Positions 1 to 11,985 are shown, counted from the stretch's first letter. The stretch: 64,000 bases of DNA from Ulota crispa (GCA_963920765.1 OY987247.1:10636471-10700470), one strand, 5' to 3'. The notes: generated by a model not told the origin, from the sequence alone. Translations and numbers: made by a program.

Positions 1-2044
1 TGTTATGATGGAAATTCTTCCATCATGTAAATAGTCATATTTCAACAAAATATGTTTGAATTTCAATTGGTGATATATTTTGTCTTTTACTTAAATAAAA
101 CTGCTAAGAGAAATGAAGGGATTTGAAAAGTGTGAGAGGATAAGAAGATAAGTCAATGTGTCACATATATCCTTCACACTAGATGGTTGAGAAATAAAAG
201 AAAAGTGTCTCTTTAGCACGTGTGAATTGAAGAAAGTGGCTCTTTAGCATGTGTGAGTTGAGTTTGTGTGGGAGTTAACTGCTAGTTAGGAAATCCAAGC
301 CTTCAAGGAAGCATAGCTCTTGTTGTATCCATCTTTTGTCAATGAAATTTGAGAGTTTTTTCTTGATGAGGAGACGTTTTTGAAAGGTGTTTGGAAGTTT
401 TATTTGGATTTAGAATGCAAAAGTTATGAGTGCTTGAGTTTAAAGATAGCTAATGCCACACTATGTAGAAATGTTAAGACTTTGACAAGCCATAGCTAAC
501 ATTTTGTTCATCATTTTGCAACAAAACTTGGAAGAGGTTTTTTTCTTTGTTTTAGCTTTCTAGAAAGCTATTGAACTTGAGTTTTGGAGCTTTGAGAAAT
601 AAGATACAAAGGTGCAAAGACATAGAGATTGGCTGTCTTTTGTGATAATGTTGCCCCAACTTTGAAGAGCCAAAACTTTTGGTTTTGGTTTGGATTTTTT
701 TTGAAAATTTTAGAAGTAATAGCTTATTAGATTAGCTTTTCATATTGCTATCATTCATTTTATTTGAAAGATTTTTGAGAGAGTTATGTTGTTTGGAAGT
801 TTAAGAGATTTAGAGGTTTGAAAATTTTGAAAGTTTCATAGATTTGGAGTTTTGATAGATTTGAAAGTTTGATAAATTGGAGGTCTTGAAAGCCCGCAGT
901 AGGATAAACCAATCACACACACAGTTGCAGCCAACCACTCCGCAAGTTTCCAAAGTACGCTTTTCTAAATTTGACATAGTCATGTCAACAAGTTGAAGTG
1001 ATGCAAAAAATATTATCATGCATGAACAAACTTTAAAAACTAGATCTTTACAAAATTATCCTCACTTTTAATAATATGTAAATTTTGCACGGATCAATTT
1101 TCATAATTATTGAAAATGTATTATTGAATGTTTATAAATGAATCTTTAATTGTGATTACAAAAATATTTCCTCATACACAACATTGCACATGAGTCAAAC
1201 AATTAGTTAATTGATGAATAGATTTTGCATTTAAGAGCACCAAAACATTTTTAAGAGCCATTGTACACAAAAAAAAATAACAGACAACTGCCATGAGAGA
1301 ATATAACTTTTGATTTTCATAGCAAATGCAACACTTTTAGAAAATTGGAAAAAAAAACTCAAAACTTTCAGTGATCAACGCAATTTGCGAAATGAATGCA
1401 AAATATCATGCTCAATCATCTGTAATGACTTCCACTTCGATAACTCAAACCGAGCAACGTCAAACAATGAGTCAGGGGCCATTGCATAATCCATTTGACG
1501 GATTCATATTACTCAAGAGCATCACAAACACGTCAACTTTAAATGAAAGCTTGAGAGTTTATTTAGGGTTGTATTGCCTCATTTTTAGAATATTTTAAAA
1601 GTGATTTCTTACATCAATAATGAAAGAAGTTAAGAATAATGTATATAATCTAACTTATTGTTTATATGATAAAATAAATAAGTAATGCATCATCATAATT
1701 CAATTTTCACTTCATATGTGGTGTTTCTAAAATTACCACATGAATGTGCAAAAACACAATGTAATGGAAGTCCAATGCTTAGTGCGAAACCTTTCACTGA
1801 AATAGACAAAATCCCTAATGACATGACAATTTACCTCCAATTTCTACTAGACAAAGCATTGGACAAGGGCTTTAGTCCACTAGCTTTGGACCTCCTGATT
1901 TGAACTAGGTCTAATTAGGTGGTTTAAGTGGAATTTTAAATGTTAGAGGCACTTGGAAGAGTAGTAGAGGAGCATTATATGTAGTAGCATCAAAGTTAAG
2001 CAAGTTTGATTTTGAGAAAACTACTTTGAATGGAGTAGGTGTTC
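1..2044. other. AT-rich spacer with no recognisable gene
   Basis: Only short accidental open frames occur here. The first 360 bases start with TGTTATGATGG and carry an AATAAA-containing stretch, faintly like a long-terminal-repeat edge, but no partner or internal region was seen, so it is not called. No RNA gene, tandem array or long inverted repeat was recognised. Confidence 0.6.
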
Positions 2045-2769
2045 TTAACCCTAAATGCCTAGGGTGGTCACCGTGCCTGCCCATGTATAGTGTTCAAAGG
2101 AGAACAGTGATTTCTACATTAAATATTGATTTTATAAATTGCAAAGGTCAATAGTGCATGGTGCCCTCATGAAAATTATAGTAAGGACGGTTTTGGACTT
2201 AACACTGTGACTCTGAAATTTCTCACAATTTGAAATGCCTAAAAATATGATTGCAATTCATGAGATAATTTTTTGCCTTATATAATGGACCATGTGTTTA
2301 TGATCACTTCTAAAGAAAATCAGACTTAAAACTGTTATTTTTTGCCCACAAAGTGATTTTTTATGACCAGAGGACAAACAATTGTCTCCTTTGACATTTG
2401 TGGGCTAAATACATGTTCTACTACAACGACCTCAACAAATGAGTCAATGCAATGTGACATCTCAAAATTTCGTAGCTAGCTTTTCCAGCTAAATTTGGAA
2501 TAAGCTCAATTTTTTTAATATTAATTTTCATACACTCCTACACTTAATCCACACGACGCTCTATCTTCATAGAATCTACTTTGTGAGTGATGATTACAGA
2601 AGAGCATGTATCCTCATAGACTCATTTTTTGAGGCGGGGTTTCTTGCAACTTCAAATAAGAGTAGAAATTAGAAAATTTGTGTTTTTTAGTGAGTTTTTT
2701 TGTAGTTTCTCTTCTCTTCTCTCTTGTAGAATATATTGTGTTGTCTAGTTTGAAGCTAAGATTGGCATA

Positions 2770-3890
2770 ATGAAACCAATTTCAAGAGAGAAAGTAAGAG
2801 ATATTGTTGTTCTTTTTATGAAAGGTAAGAGTACAAAAGAGATTGTAAAATCTCTTGGTTTTTCACAAAGTATAATGAATAGAATGAGGACAAAGCATTG
2901 TAGTAGCTTAGAATGCCAAAACAAGGTGCTCTAACGATTCTTACCACTTTGGAGAGACAACGTACAGTGTATTTGATTACTGTTGGAGGGCATCTCAACT
3001 CTCAAGCAATAAAGGTGTTGAGATAGGGTAGAGAAGTAGGGTTTTGTGATAACACACCGCGGTATGCCTTGAGAGATGCCAAATTGACCACTTGTGGGAA
3101 GGTGCTAAAGCCTTGTTTGTCACAAAAAAGCATATAAGAGAAGCTACATTTTGCAACAATTCACAAAGATTGAACAGTGGAGGATTGGTTGTTAGTGACA
3201 AGACAAAGATAAATCATTTCAATGCAAGAGGACTTGGTGTTGCGTCAATGACAACAAAGATTTGCCTGATCGTGCTATGAAGCAAACAATGGAGCATGGT
3301 GGAGGATCTATAATGTTGTGGAGTTGCATGACTTCAAGATGCTTAGGCAATTTACAAAAGGTGAGTGACCATTTAAATACAAAAGACTATATTTTAATCT
3401 TATATGAAGATTTGCATTTGAGTTTGGAGAGATTAGGGTTTGTCAAGCTGATGAAATTATTTTCCAACATGATAATGCTCCTGTTCATAAGGCAAAGATT
3501 GTTCAAAAATGGTTTTTGGAGCAACCACCACTACAAGGGAGTTGTGTCAATTTGGACATTTTTTGTCATTTAGGCTACCTTGATTTGGCCATTTTTTTGT
3601 CAGTTTGGACATTTTAGTCAATTTTGATGTATCATTGCGGACGTTTTTTCTAGCAATGCACTTCCTATTTTAGAGTGGCCAGCTCAATCATTGGATCTAA
3701 ATCTTATAGAACATATTTAGGCCATTCTCAAATACTGTTGAATTCCTACCCATCTCTTCCTACAATTATGGGAACATGTACAGAAACTTTTGGAGGTACT
3801 ACTACATAGCATTGTGAGAGATAAAATGCTAATATGCCAAATTGAATTGCAGCTATTTTGGCTACTCGTGACAAATGGACAAGATTTTGA
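2770..3890 (+). pseudogene. Decayed Tc1/mariner-type transposase
   Basis: This is a relic of a Tc1-like DDE transposase, the enzyme that cuts and pastes its own DNA at TA sites. The N-terminal helix-turn-helix region reads MKPISREKVRDIVVLFMKGK. Further on are a TVEDW block, SDKTKIN (usually SDETKIN, around the first catalytic Asp), HGGGSIMLWSCMT, a QHDNAPVHKAK block around the second Asp, and LEWPAQSLDLNLIEH near the third acidic residue. The last block reads LATRDKWTRF before a stop at 3890. Several stops and frameshifts break the frame, so it is dead. A 130-bp mini-CACTA interrupts it at 3529-3658. The block order and wording resemble the Tc1 group common in fungi, as recalled from the family rather than searched. 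Confidence 0.8.
3529..3658. mobile_element. Mini-CACTA element inside the Tc1 relic
   Basis: The left end is CACTACAAGGGAG; the right end, reversed, is CATTGCTAGAAAA, which matches the CACTACAAGAAAA terminus at 10 of 13 bases. The flanks are a direct 3-bp duplication, CAC at 3526-3528 and CAC at 3659-3661, as expected for CACTA. Removing the element plus one CAC restores an open transposase reading (…FLEQPLPILEWPAQS…), which independently confirms both borders. The internal sequence GTCAATTTGGACATTTT is shared with the ends of the element at 61356-62785. Confidence 0.85.
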
Positions 3891-4381
3891 CCACATTGTA
3901 CATACCGCCTCAAAAAATGAGTATGTACACAGTCAACTTTGACATAATTCTTTTTTTAATCCTATTCATAATTCGCTTTCAAAACTTTCAAAGTTATGTG
4001 TTACTTCATGCCATGGTTAGGGGAGAAATTTTAACTTCCCCGGTTGAAATGTGTGTCCAATTTCAGCCGGATTTTCACTAATATGTACAGGTTATTTTCT
4101 ATAAAACTTCTAAATTTCTATTGTAAAAGTACTATATTTAAATTTTTTAAGAAAATGGACCAATTTTTTAGCCAATGGTTTCAAGTTTCTAACAGATTTT
4201 TTGCAATTTCAACCGGCTGCCACTACACTAATCGCTGCCACGGTTCTCCCCGAACCCTAGTTCATGCAAACTTTCATTCTCAAGTTTGATTTGTCATACA
4301 GGTCGCTGTTTCATTCTCAAGTGTATTAGCTCTCCCAAAACCCTGATTTTGGTGAACATAGCTTGGACGCTTAGGGATTAA

Positions 4382-5606
4382 CTGCTGTTCCTCTTTCAGG
4401 TGCTACTGTATCTTTCATCTTGCAATCATCTTCAACAAACTTCGTTCAAAAAGTCTGTACAAAAAGATGTGAAATTTGTTCAACATGCTTGAAAAATCTG
4501 TCAACAAATACATCAAACAAGACGTTTCGTTTTATCGACATTTTGCCGGTAAAGACAGATGCTCAAACATAACAGTCTTCGAATGATTTCCAAGATATAC
4601 TTTAAAAACTGTGCGGCGTTGGATTAACTGTTCACAGAAGATTATCATCAGGAATACATGGAAGCAGGAAAGTACAACCGTTTGCGGAGAAGAGACATCA
4701 GATTATGGGTGGTGATCTTTTTAGAATGGTCAGCATGGCTGATGAGCCGATATGCCGAACGAGACCTTTCAATGTATCGTCATCGTCCCCACCTCCGTAG
4801 CACTGATATTTGTAAAACACAAGTGTAAGACGTCAGATTATGGGTGGTGATCTTTTTAGAATGGTCAGCATGGCTGGTGAGCCGATATGCCGAACGAGAC
4901 CTTTCGATGTATCGTCATCGTCTTAAGTCTTGAAAACCATACATAAAGACAAAAACGATTGATTCGGATCAGTGGAGGACATCAGACTTAAGATTCTCAG
5001 CACATTGTACTCAGGCGAACGAGACCTTAATTAATGTCATCACCGTCCTCTCCACCACTAACACCCGCAACAGACATCACCACTCGCTTGATGCAGCCAC
5101 AAACCTAAACCCTAAACCTCGGACAAATCCTGGTCCTCATAGAAGAGAGACATCGACTTCACCCCAAAAGCAATCTGGCTCTGCTACGAAATCCAAATAT
5201 GCCCCGGATTCTCTTGTGCCAGACTTTTGTTCTAAAGTCGATTGATCAAAGAACTCAAAATCATAGCAGTAAATGAATACCGAACGTGAATCACTGGAAG
5301 AAAGTCCAACACAAGAGAGAGCTCGAAGTGACGGCAGAGGCTCCGCGGCAGGGCCGCCGTCTCCAGAGGTAGCATTGCAAACAGATACAAGGGTTAGAGC
5401 GAAACAGCGTTCATATGAGGAAGTGGGGAGAAGCTGGACCGTTCGATGACGAATCTAACGATTGTGCTGTCAAGAGGAATTAGGTCAAGGGTTTCGCCCT
5501 TCTCGTCTGCGGGTAGGTTCCCGCCCCACAATGACCGGATGAACGTTTGGCTAAATGCCTCGTGAGGCGTGTGGATGAACGTTTGGAGTCATAGTATTTT
5601 TTTTTA
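4382..5606. other. GC-richer spacer with a short duplication, no recognised gene
   Basis: Base composition rises compared with the neighbours, and a plant telomere-like motif CCTAAACCCTAAACC lies near 5105-5117. A 47-codon minus-strand frame around 5230-5370 is open but matches nothing I recognise. It could be a gene remnant or a former promoter/5' UTR. No splice pattern supporting a gene was seen. Confidence 0.4.
4694..4922. repeat. Two tandem copies of a 94-bp unit, 135-bp spacing
   Basis: The stretch starting CATCAGATTATGGGTGGTG and ending TATCGTCATCGTC occurs at 4694-4787 and again at 4829-4922 with only a few changes. A third, partial relative (CATCAGACTTAAGATTCTCAG, later GCGAACGAGACCTT) begins near 4978. 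The high identity points to a recent duplication. Confidence 0.85.
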
Positions 5607-6036
5607 GGGGAAATGACAAATAGGGGCATGAATATGTAAAATATTACAAATAGGGGTGCAGTTTCAAAATAATTACAAATAGGGGCGCAGTTTCAAAATA
5701 ATTACAAATAGGGGCACGATTTCAAAAAAAGTTGTAATTTTTTGTAATTTTTTTGGTTTGGACATTGGTTGATTTAGATGTATCACATTAAATGTTAGCT
5801 AACTTCCAAAAAATTTAAAAGTCTTCAAAAAGTGCTATTTCCTATACTAAAATTTCTTTATTTAGGCTTGATTTGGAGAGACCTTTAAGTATTTTGGAAG
5901 TTAGCTAACATTTAATGTGATATGTCTAAGTCAACCAATGTCCAAACCAACAAAAATTTACAAGAAATTACAATTTTTTTTGAAATCGTGCCCCTATTTG
6001 TAATTATCTTGAAATTGCACCCCTATTTGTAATATT
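5607..6036. mobile_element. Foldback MITE, Mutator-like subfamily A, right end truncated
   Basis: It starts GGGGAAATGACAAATAGGGG and its two halves are reverse complements, with repeated TTACAAATAGGGGC blocks. The intact relative lies at 50816-51247. This copy lacks the last ~30 bases on the right, so no target duplication can be read here. Confidence 0.75.
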
Positions 6037-6657
6037 TAGGTAAGTACAAAAAATATTGTTTGAACACAAGTTTAGGTACTTGTTGTACCAACAAAGGCAA
6101 CATGAATATCCCTCTAATAAGCAAATTTTGCAATAGCATTCTTATTACAAAATGTAGACAATTTAAAAATTTAAACCATGGGTGATCGATTAACTCACAA
6201 ATGTCATCAACTTGATTCAAAGTAAGGTCTAAGTGTACATCACTTTATGCATGTACCCCTCTCTCCCTTATTAGTCCTCCAATAAAAGGACAAACACATT
6301 ACAAGGGATTTGGGCCCAAGAAGGAGCCCCTTCCCCAAAACCATGGGAGCTTTAAGCCCATCATGGGCACACTGCCACATGCGCAATCTGACCTGGTCAA
6401 AGTCCGACCACGTCATATATTCTAATTTTAGAGAATTTCTTTCAAAAAAAATCAAAAATTATTTGTAATTATTATTATTATTATTTTTAAATTAGTTTTT
6501 TGACGACCAGCAAGAGCTGGTTCCCAACATTGGGAACAACCAAAACTCACAGCCTTTTGGAGGGCTGAATTTCTTCCTAATGATGACATTGAAAATTGCT
6601 CCATGACACTCTCTTAGTGGAAGTTGCACCATGACATATTCTCTCAGTCAATCAATA

Positions 6658-7105
6658 GGGGTAGTCACTGCACTTTCTCTTCTGGAAGTGGAGAATGAGA
6701 ATGCTGTCATGTCGTTTTGATATTGGCTTCAAGAGCTTTCGCTTCAGTTCGCGTGCTAAACTTCTCGCAGCGCAATTCTTCTCCTCCGGCGGTGAAGAAT
6801 GGGTTTCTTGCAGGAGAAGTTTCACCTTCCGTAACCCACCGCAGCCCATGTTTCACCTCCCAAAACTAACGTTTCACCTTCTGCACTCACGTTTCTCCTT
6901 CCACAACTCATATTTCACCTTGTTGTGATTGTTTCTCTATAAATCCATGTGTACCATTCCCCATTCTCATTCTCATTCTCCAAAATACACAAATGGGGTG
7001 TCACGCCATCTTCACCAAGAACTAGCTCCTATTGGCTCCCCTTTTCTCTCCACAACTTCTCAATCTCCATTCTCATTTCATTCTTGAAAATGCTGTGACT
7101 ACCCC
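6658..7105. mobile_element. TA-flanked MITE with GGGGTAGTCAC ends
   Basis: The left end GGGGTAGTCACTGCA (6658) and the right end TGCTGTGACTACCCC (7105) are inverted copies with one or two mismatches. Both are flanked by TA (6656-6657 and 7106-7107). The end halves also share inverted GGAGAATGAGAATG-like sequence. The TA duplication suggests Tc1/mariner or a related superfamily. No coding capacity was recognised. Confidence 0.65.
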
Positions 7106-7938
7106 TAATATGAATAGTTTCATGACTCTTGTGGTAGTTGAGAGGAAAGTATAACAGGTCACTAGAAGTTACACTAGACCATTCTCTTTTTGGAATGAGC
7201 GGCTTCACAAAAACCCTAAACATGACGCATTCTTTTTTACATATAAATTGTATGCAAAAGTTTAGGCAGATATATTGAATTAGTAATTTACTTTGAGGGG
7301 TGTTTTGGATAAGGGTGATTGCAAGAAACACTTGTACTACTTTTTGTCCCCTTCACCTCTTGCGGGTGCTTTTTGAGTTGTAACTTTTGCTCAAAAAGTT
7401 CTTTTGAGCTGAAATTTGAAAGGAAGGTACATGCCATAGTTGCAGACCTTCAATAATTTTTTGCATTTTTTAAAATTATTTTACTATTTTTAAACAGCCC
7501 CCAAACAAGTGTCTACCTTGGCCATTTTGGGGGTTTTTAGTACTATTTTGGGTTTAAAAAAGCAAATCTCATGCCACAAATTAGGGGAGTTGTTCATCAT
7601 GGAGCATTACATGGATGTGTACAAGAGTTTTAGGAAATTGTGAATTATTTACCTTCCACATGCTCTCAAAGTGGGCATCCTTTGGTCAATGATTAGAGAA
7701 AGAAAACAAGCTTCTCCAAAAAAGAAATTTTGTCAATTCAAGAGTCTTGAATAGAGAAAAAATGACCATTTTTTGTTATATTTTTTTGAATGTTTTACTA
7801 TTTTCTAAAAAGCAAAAAGGAAATTGTATTTTTGTGGGTAATTTTTGTCCCTCTAATTTTGTGCATAGCTTTTAGAAGAAATTTTTTCTAGGTTTGAATT
7901 TTCATGAGTATGCTATTTTAAGTGGTTTGCAAATTATC

Positions 7939-7998
7939 CATATATATATTTAATATACATATATATATACATATATATATACATATATATATATATAT
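7939..7998. repeat. (TA)n / CATATATA microsatellite
   Basis: About 60 bases consist of alternating TA with occasional C, as CATATATATATA blocks. It is a simple-sequence tract with no other meaning visible. Confidence 0.9.
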
Positions 7999-8345
7999 TT
8001 CAAAAGCTCATAGTACTACCTAGTACTACCAGTTTTAAGGGTGTTTGAGACAAAATTGTGAAATGTTTCTTGCAACTACCCATAATGATTCAAAATTACA
8101 AAATAATTACAAATAGAAGCACATGCTATTATTGCTTTTTGTTAATTGCATATAGTTGCTATTTGTTCACTTGTCATTAGTTTCCCACCATTAACTGCTA
8201 ATTTCCTATTCCACCTCTCATGTATGCATCTTGGTTATCTTACCTTTCAAACTGAAATTCTACAGAAGTGTCTTTTGTTCAATACACTGGTAATACTAAC
8301 TAATGTAAATATCACTAATCACAAACCCTACACATTATGTATAGT

Positions 8346-9216
8346 GGGGGACAAAAAGATTGGGAACATCATGTTAGGCCATTCAAAGAACTATGCCTAA
8401 CATACATAGTGTTATTGATATTTCATTGTCTTGCATCTTTGGTGTTGAATTCTTATGCAACCCCCATCAAGCATACCAAATTTCAGCTCCTAAAAATCAA
8501 AACTCTATTTTTGGTGAATTATTTTACACAAAATTCATGGTTTTACATGATAATTAATTAAAAAATATTATTGATGAATTTTTGGGATTGGATTGCATGA
8601 AGATGTAAGAAACATCCATACACACATCTTTCCCTCCAACAAGCATCTCCAAAAAGCTACAAAATTTCTTCTACAGAGGTTTTATTGTTGGAATGATTAT
8701 GACCAAATTTTGTAAAATAGATATAATTGTATGGTAATCAAATTTTGCAATTTGACTTGTCCATTATGATTAAGTTTGTAACTTTGAGCACGACAATATG
8801 TTTAATTTGCCATAATCTTATTAAAATTTGATTATATCTATTTAAATTACAAAATTTGGTCATAATCATCCCAACATTAAACCCTTTGTAGAAGAAATTT
8901 TGTAACTTTTTGGAGATGCTTGTTGGAGGGAAAGATGTGTGTATGGATGTTTCTTACATCCTCATGCAATCCAATCCCAAAAATTCATCAATAATATTTT
9001 TTAATTAATTATCATGTAAAACCATGAATTTTGTGTAAAATAATTCACCAAAAATAGAGTTTTGATTTTTAGGAGCTGAAATTTGGTATGCTTGATGGGG
9101 GTTGCATAAAAATTCAACACCAATGATGCAAGACAATAAAATATCAATAACACTATGTATATTGGGCACAATTCTTTGAATGGCCTAATAGAGTGTTCCC
9201 AATCTTTTTGTCCCCC
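8346..9216. mobile_element. ~870-bp near-perfect hairpin element, copy 1
   Basis: The first ~400 bases from GGGGGACAAAAAGATTGGG reappear as their reverse complement ending at CCCAATCTTTTTGTCCCCC. The centre, near 8780, is a loop of roughly 80 bases. The same hairpin, including the loop, occurs at 61888-62748, so it is a repeat family rather than a chance inversion. The two arms translate into near-identical short peptides, which is why mirror-image open frames appear on the two strands. The outer end sequence is loosely Tc1/mariner-like (AGTGGGGGACAAAAAG), but no clean target duplication was found. Confidence 0.85.
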
Positions 9217-10380
9217 CATTGAACATCCAAACCTCCCTAATTGCACACTACCTATTAACATGATTTTGAGAATGCATCAAAATCGTAGGCTTGGCTAGCT
9301 CGAAATCCTTGATATATTTACAATGTGATACCATTTGATATCACAACAAGGTACAATACAGATGTGATATTATGGAAGAAACTGAGTGTCCAAAGAATTT
9401 AAGATTTAGGATTTTTTAGGCAAGGGTCTTAATTTTTCCTTTTGAATGTTTTATATTCATATCCCAGACTAATTTTTCACCTCCATATTATCACAAATTT
9501 GAAAAATTGGTCTTTTGTAGCTAAGCCCAAGTTTCGATGTACTTGAGTTGAGTACTTTGCAATGTGTGATACATGTTTTGTAACAAATAAACAACGTTGT
9601 GCAATGAATATGTACATGTTATTTAGTTCGAGGACACGTTTTGATAAAAATATGCTTTTCGATTATCTTACCTTAGTTCCGAAATCTAGTTCAACTCCAC
9701 ATGGAGCACAATCACTGTAGATTGATTGTAATGTTTCAACCAAGTAGTTTTATCAAGGTCTTGTATATGCATGATCATGATGTCACATTCTAACATGGAA
9801 CAACTCTGTGATGACACCTAGAAAATCACTTCAATACTGGTAATGGTTGACACAAATACACAAAAACCAAATTTTCATTTAATCAACTTAGAATGAGCTT
9901 AAGTTACAACTGAGTGCAAGAGTTGTTTCACCCCATGTTTAAGCTCTAAGCCTCTCGTAATGCACATCAAATGTTTGATTTAATTGAATATTTGAGTTTG
10001 TAAAGGATTTATGTGTTTAACTAGGTAGAATTTCCTCCATTAGATTTTCAGTTATATCCATTTTTTTAACCCTTTAACAACAAGGGTTGTCAAAACATTT
10101 GAGTCATTTATGGTCATAAAAAGGATTGAGTATAGTGGGAGATGACCAATTTTTTTACCAAAGCAATAGTTTTAATGGTTGCCAATCAAGAGAAGATGCA
10201 TAGATCAACATTGTCATAGCAATCTCAAATGTATATTATGTATGACATTTATAAGCAACAACACTCAAATTTGAGTGGTTAGACAATTGCTTTGTCAAAA
10301 TATAAATTTTCAAAAACCCAAAATCAAGGTGAAACTTGGATTATGTACTTTTTACTAATAAAATTGTTTTTGAGCTAATA
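9217..10380. other. AT-rich spacer, no gene seen
   Basis: No coding region or array was recognised. A lone TTAA at 10066-10069 is followed by CCCTTTAACAACAAGGG, like the left end of the mini-element at 48191, but no right partner was found. Confidence 0.5.
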
Positions 10381-11057
10381 GGGGTGTTAAACCTTTGATT
10401 TTGGGATAACTTTATCTTGAAATTCACTCAAAGTTATGGGTGGTTGCTCACAAGGCAACCCTAGAAGTTATCACCCTTACAAAGCTTCACAAACCACTTG
10501 ATAACTATGGTCACTTTGCCCACATAACTTTTTTCCCTTTTCCCTAGATGCATAATGGAGTGAATTGTTAAGGAAAACTTCAAAATTTTCTCATTAAAAC
10601 TACACTAATAATGGTATTTAGTGTTGGCAACACTAATTACAAACCCCAACACTAAATGTCAACAATCCCCTTAATGTTACCAACACTAAATGTCAACCTA
10701 CATACTATTTGTCAACTATTGTAATTTTTGGGAGTAATTTTTTTTACACGTTTACATTTAGTGTTAGAAATTGGTTCATTTTTTTTACAACAAATAAATA
10801 TAAATTCAATTCATTTGTTAACATCTAGACAACTATTTGGCATGAACTACAAACTTGGACAAGATTGAGTTTGTCCATTAGATTAAAATCATTGTCACGG
10901 TTCATTGATGAAAAATGATAAAAATAATCCAAAAAATCCAAAAATCCAAAAATCTGAAAACAAAAAAATAAAAATCTAAAAATCTAAAATTTTATAATTT
11001 CTTAAAAAATGTCATAACTTTTTTGTTAAAAAAAAATTAAAATTTTCATTTAATGTT

Positions 11058-11262
11058 ATAATCTGATGTTCCTAAAGTTCCCATATGAGGTTCCCAAAGT
11101 TTCCATATGACGTTCCAAAGTTCCCAATGATGTTCCCAAGGTTCCCATTTGATGTTCCCAAAGTTCCCAAATAAGTTCCCTAAGTTCTCATATGACATTT
11201 CCAAAGTTCCCAATGATGTTCCCAAAGTTCCCACATGACGTTCCCAAAGTTCCCAAAGTTTG
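11058..11262. repeat. Tandem array of GATGTTCCCAAAGTTCCC units
   Basis: About eight degenerate units of roughly 24 bases, each built from TTCCCAAAGTTCCCA followed by TATGA or ATGATG. A long minus-strand open frame across it (11046-11411) is a by-product of the repeat period being close to a multiple of three. Confidence 0.85.
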
Positions 11263-11525
11263 GAGGAGGCAACAAACAGTGGTGTGCATAAAAAGAAGGC
11301 AACTCTAAATGCAAACAAGTTGAAATTTAGAGTGAGTGAAGTTAAAGTGCAAGTAACACCATTTGGTACCATAACACTAAATACCATTATCAATGTAGTG
11401 ACTGGCACCAACTACGCTTCACATTCACCATAGCATTTTACTAGGATTTTCATATTTTAAGCCAAATGCAAAATAAAAAATTCAATAAAATTTCAAATGA
11501 TATCTATGTGATAATATAACAAAAA

Positions 11526-11985
11526 GTGGAGATGTGACATTATAGAGGTCAAGATGCAATATTATAGATGTGAGGATGTGATATTAAAGAGGGAGAATGT
11601 GATATTAAAGAGGTGAGGATGTGACATTATAGAGGTGCGGATGTGATATTATAGAGGTCAACATGTGATATTTTAGAGGTTAGAATGTGATATTTTAGAG
11701 GTCAAGATGTGATATTACGAAGGTCATTGTATTCATATTATCACAGAGAGTGGAGATGTGATATTATAGAGTTAATTGTGATTTTAGTAATATGATGTTG
11801 CTACTAATTGTACCACTAAGAGCACAATTACCTCTTTAATATCACATCCTCACCTCTTTAATATCATATTCTTACCTCTCTAATATCACATCCTCACCTT
11901 TTCAATATCACACTCTCCCCCTTTAATGTCACATTCTTACCTCTTTAATATCACATGTTCACTTGTTTAATATCACATAATCATT
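11526..11985. repeat. Two 23-bp repeat arrays in opposite orientation
   Basis: Units of the type GATGTGATATTATAGAGGT run forward at about 11526-11775 (around ten copies). The reverse complement type CCTCTTTAATATCACAT runs at about 11828-11985 (around seven copies). The 50-base gap between them is unrelated. A transcript could fold into a long imperfect stem. The copies are contiguous and have no unique spacers, so this is not CRISPR. Confidence 0.85.

Larger units (their letters stand above)
2045..4381. repeat. Possible TTAA-bounded element enclosing a Tc1 relic
   Basis: TTAA at 2045-2048 is followed by CCCTAAATGCCTAGGG. At 4345-4381 the sequence CCCTGATTTTGGTGAA, then GGACGCTTAGGGATTAA, closely matches the right ends of the elements at 13150-13892 and 48782-49509. 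The right end is therefore a real family end. Pairing it with 2045 is inference: the distance of 2.3 kb is long for the family, and the Tc1 relic may have inserted between the two ends. Confidence 0.3.

Noticed and set aside
1-360. Possible long-terminal-repeat-like sequence at the window edge
   Set aside because: Only a TG start and an AATAAA-like stretch; no second repeat, primer site or internal region was recognised, so no element is named.
5104-5117. Interstitial telomere array
   Set aside because: Only about two degenerate CCCTAAA units; the TTAA-element ends also contain CCCTAAA by chance of their own sequence.
8337-9261. Similar short proteins on opposite strands (8337-8561 plus, 9001-9261 minus)
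   Set aside because: They are mirror images produced by the two arms of the long hairpin; no coding signal beyond that.
11526-11985. Regular 23-bp repeats suggesting a CRISPR array
   Set aside because: Units are contiguous without unique spacers, degenerate, and in a plant-type nuclear sequence.
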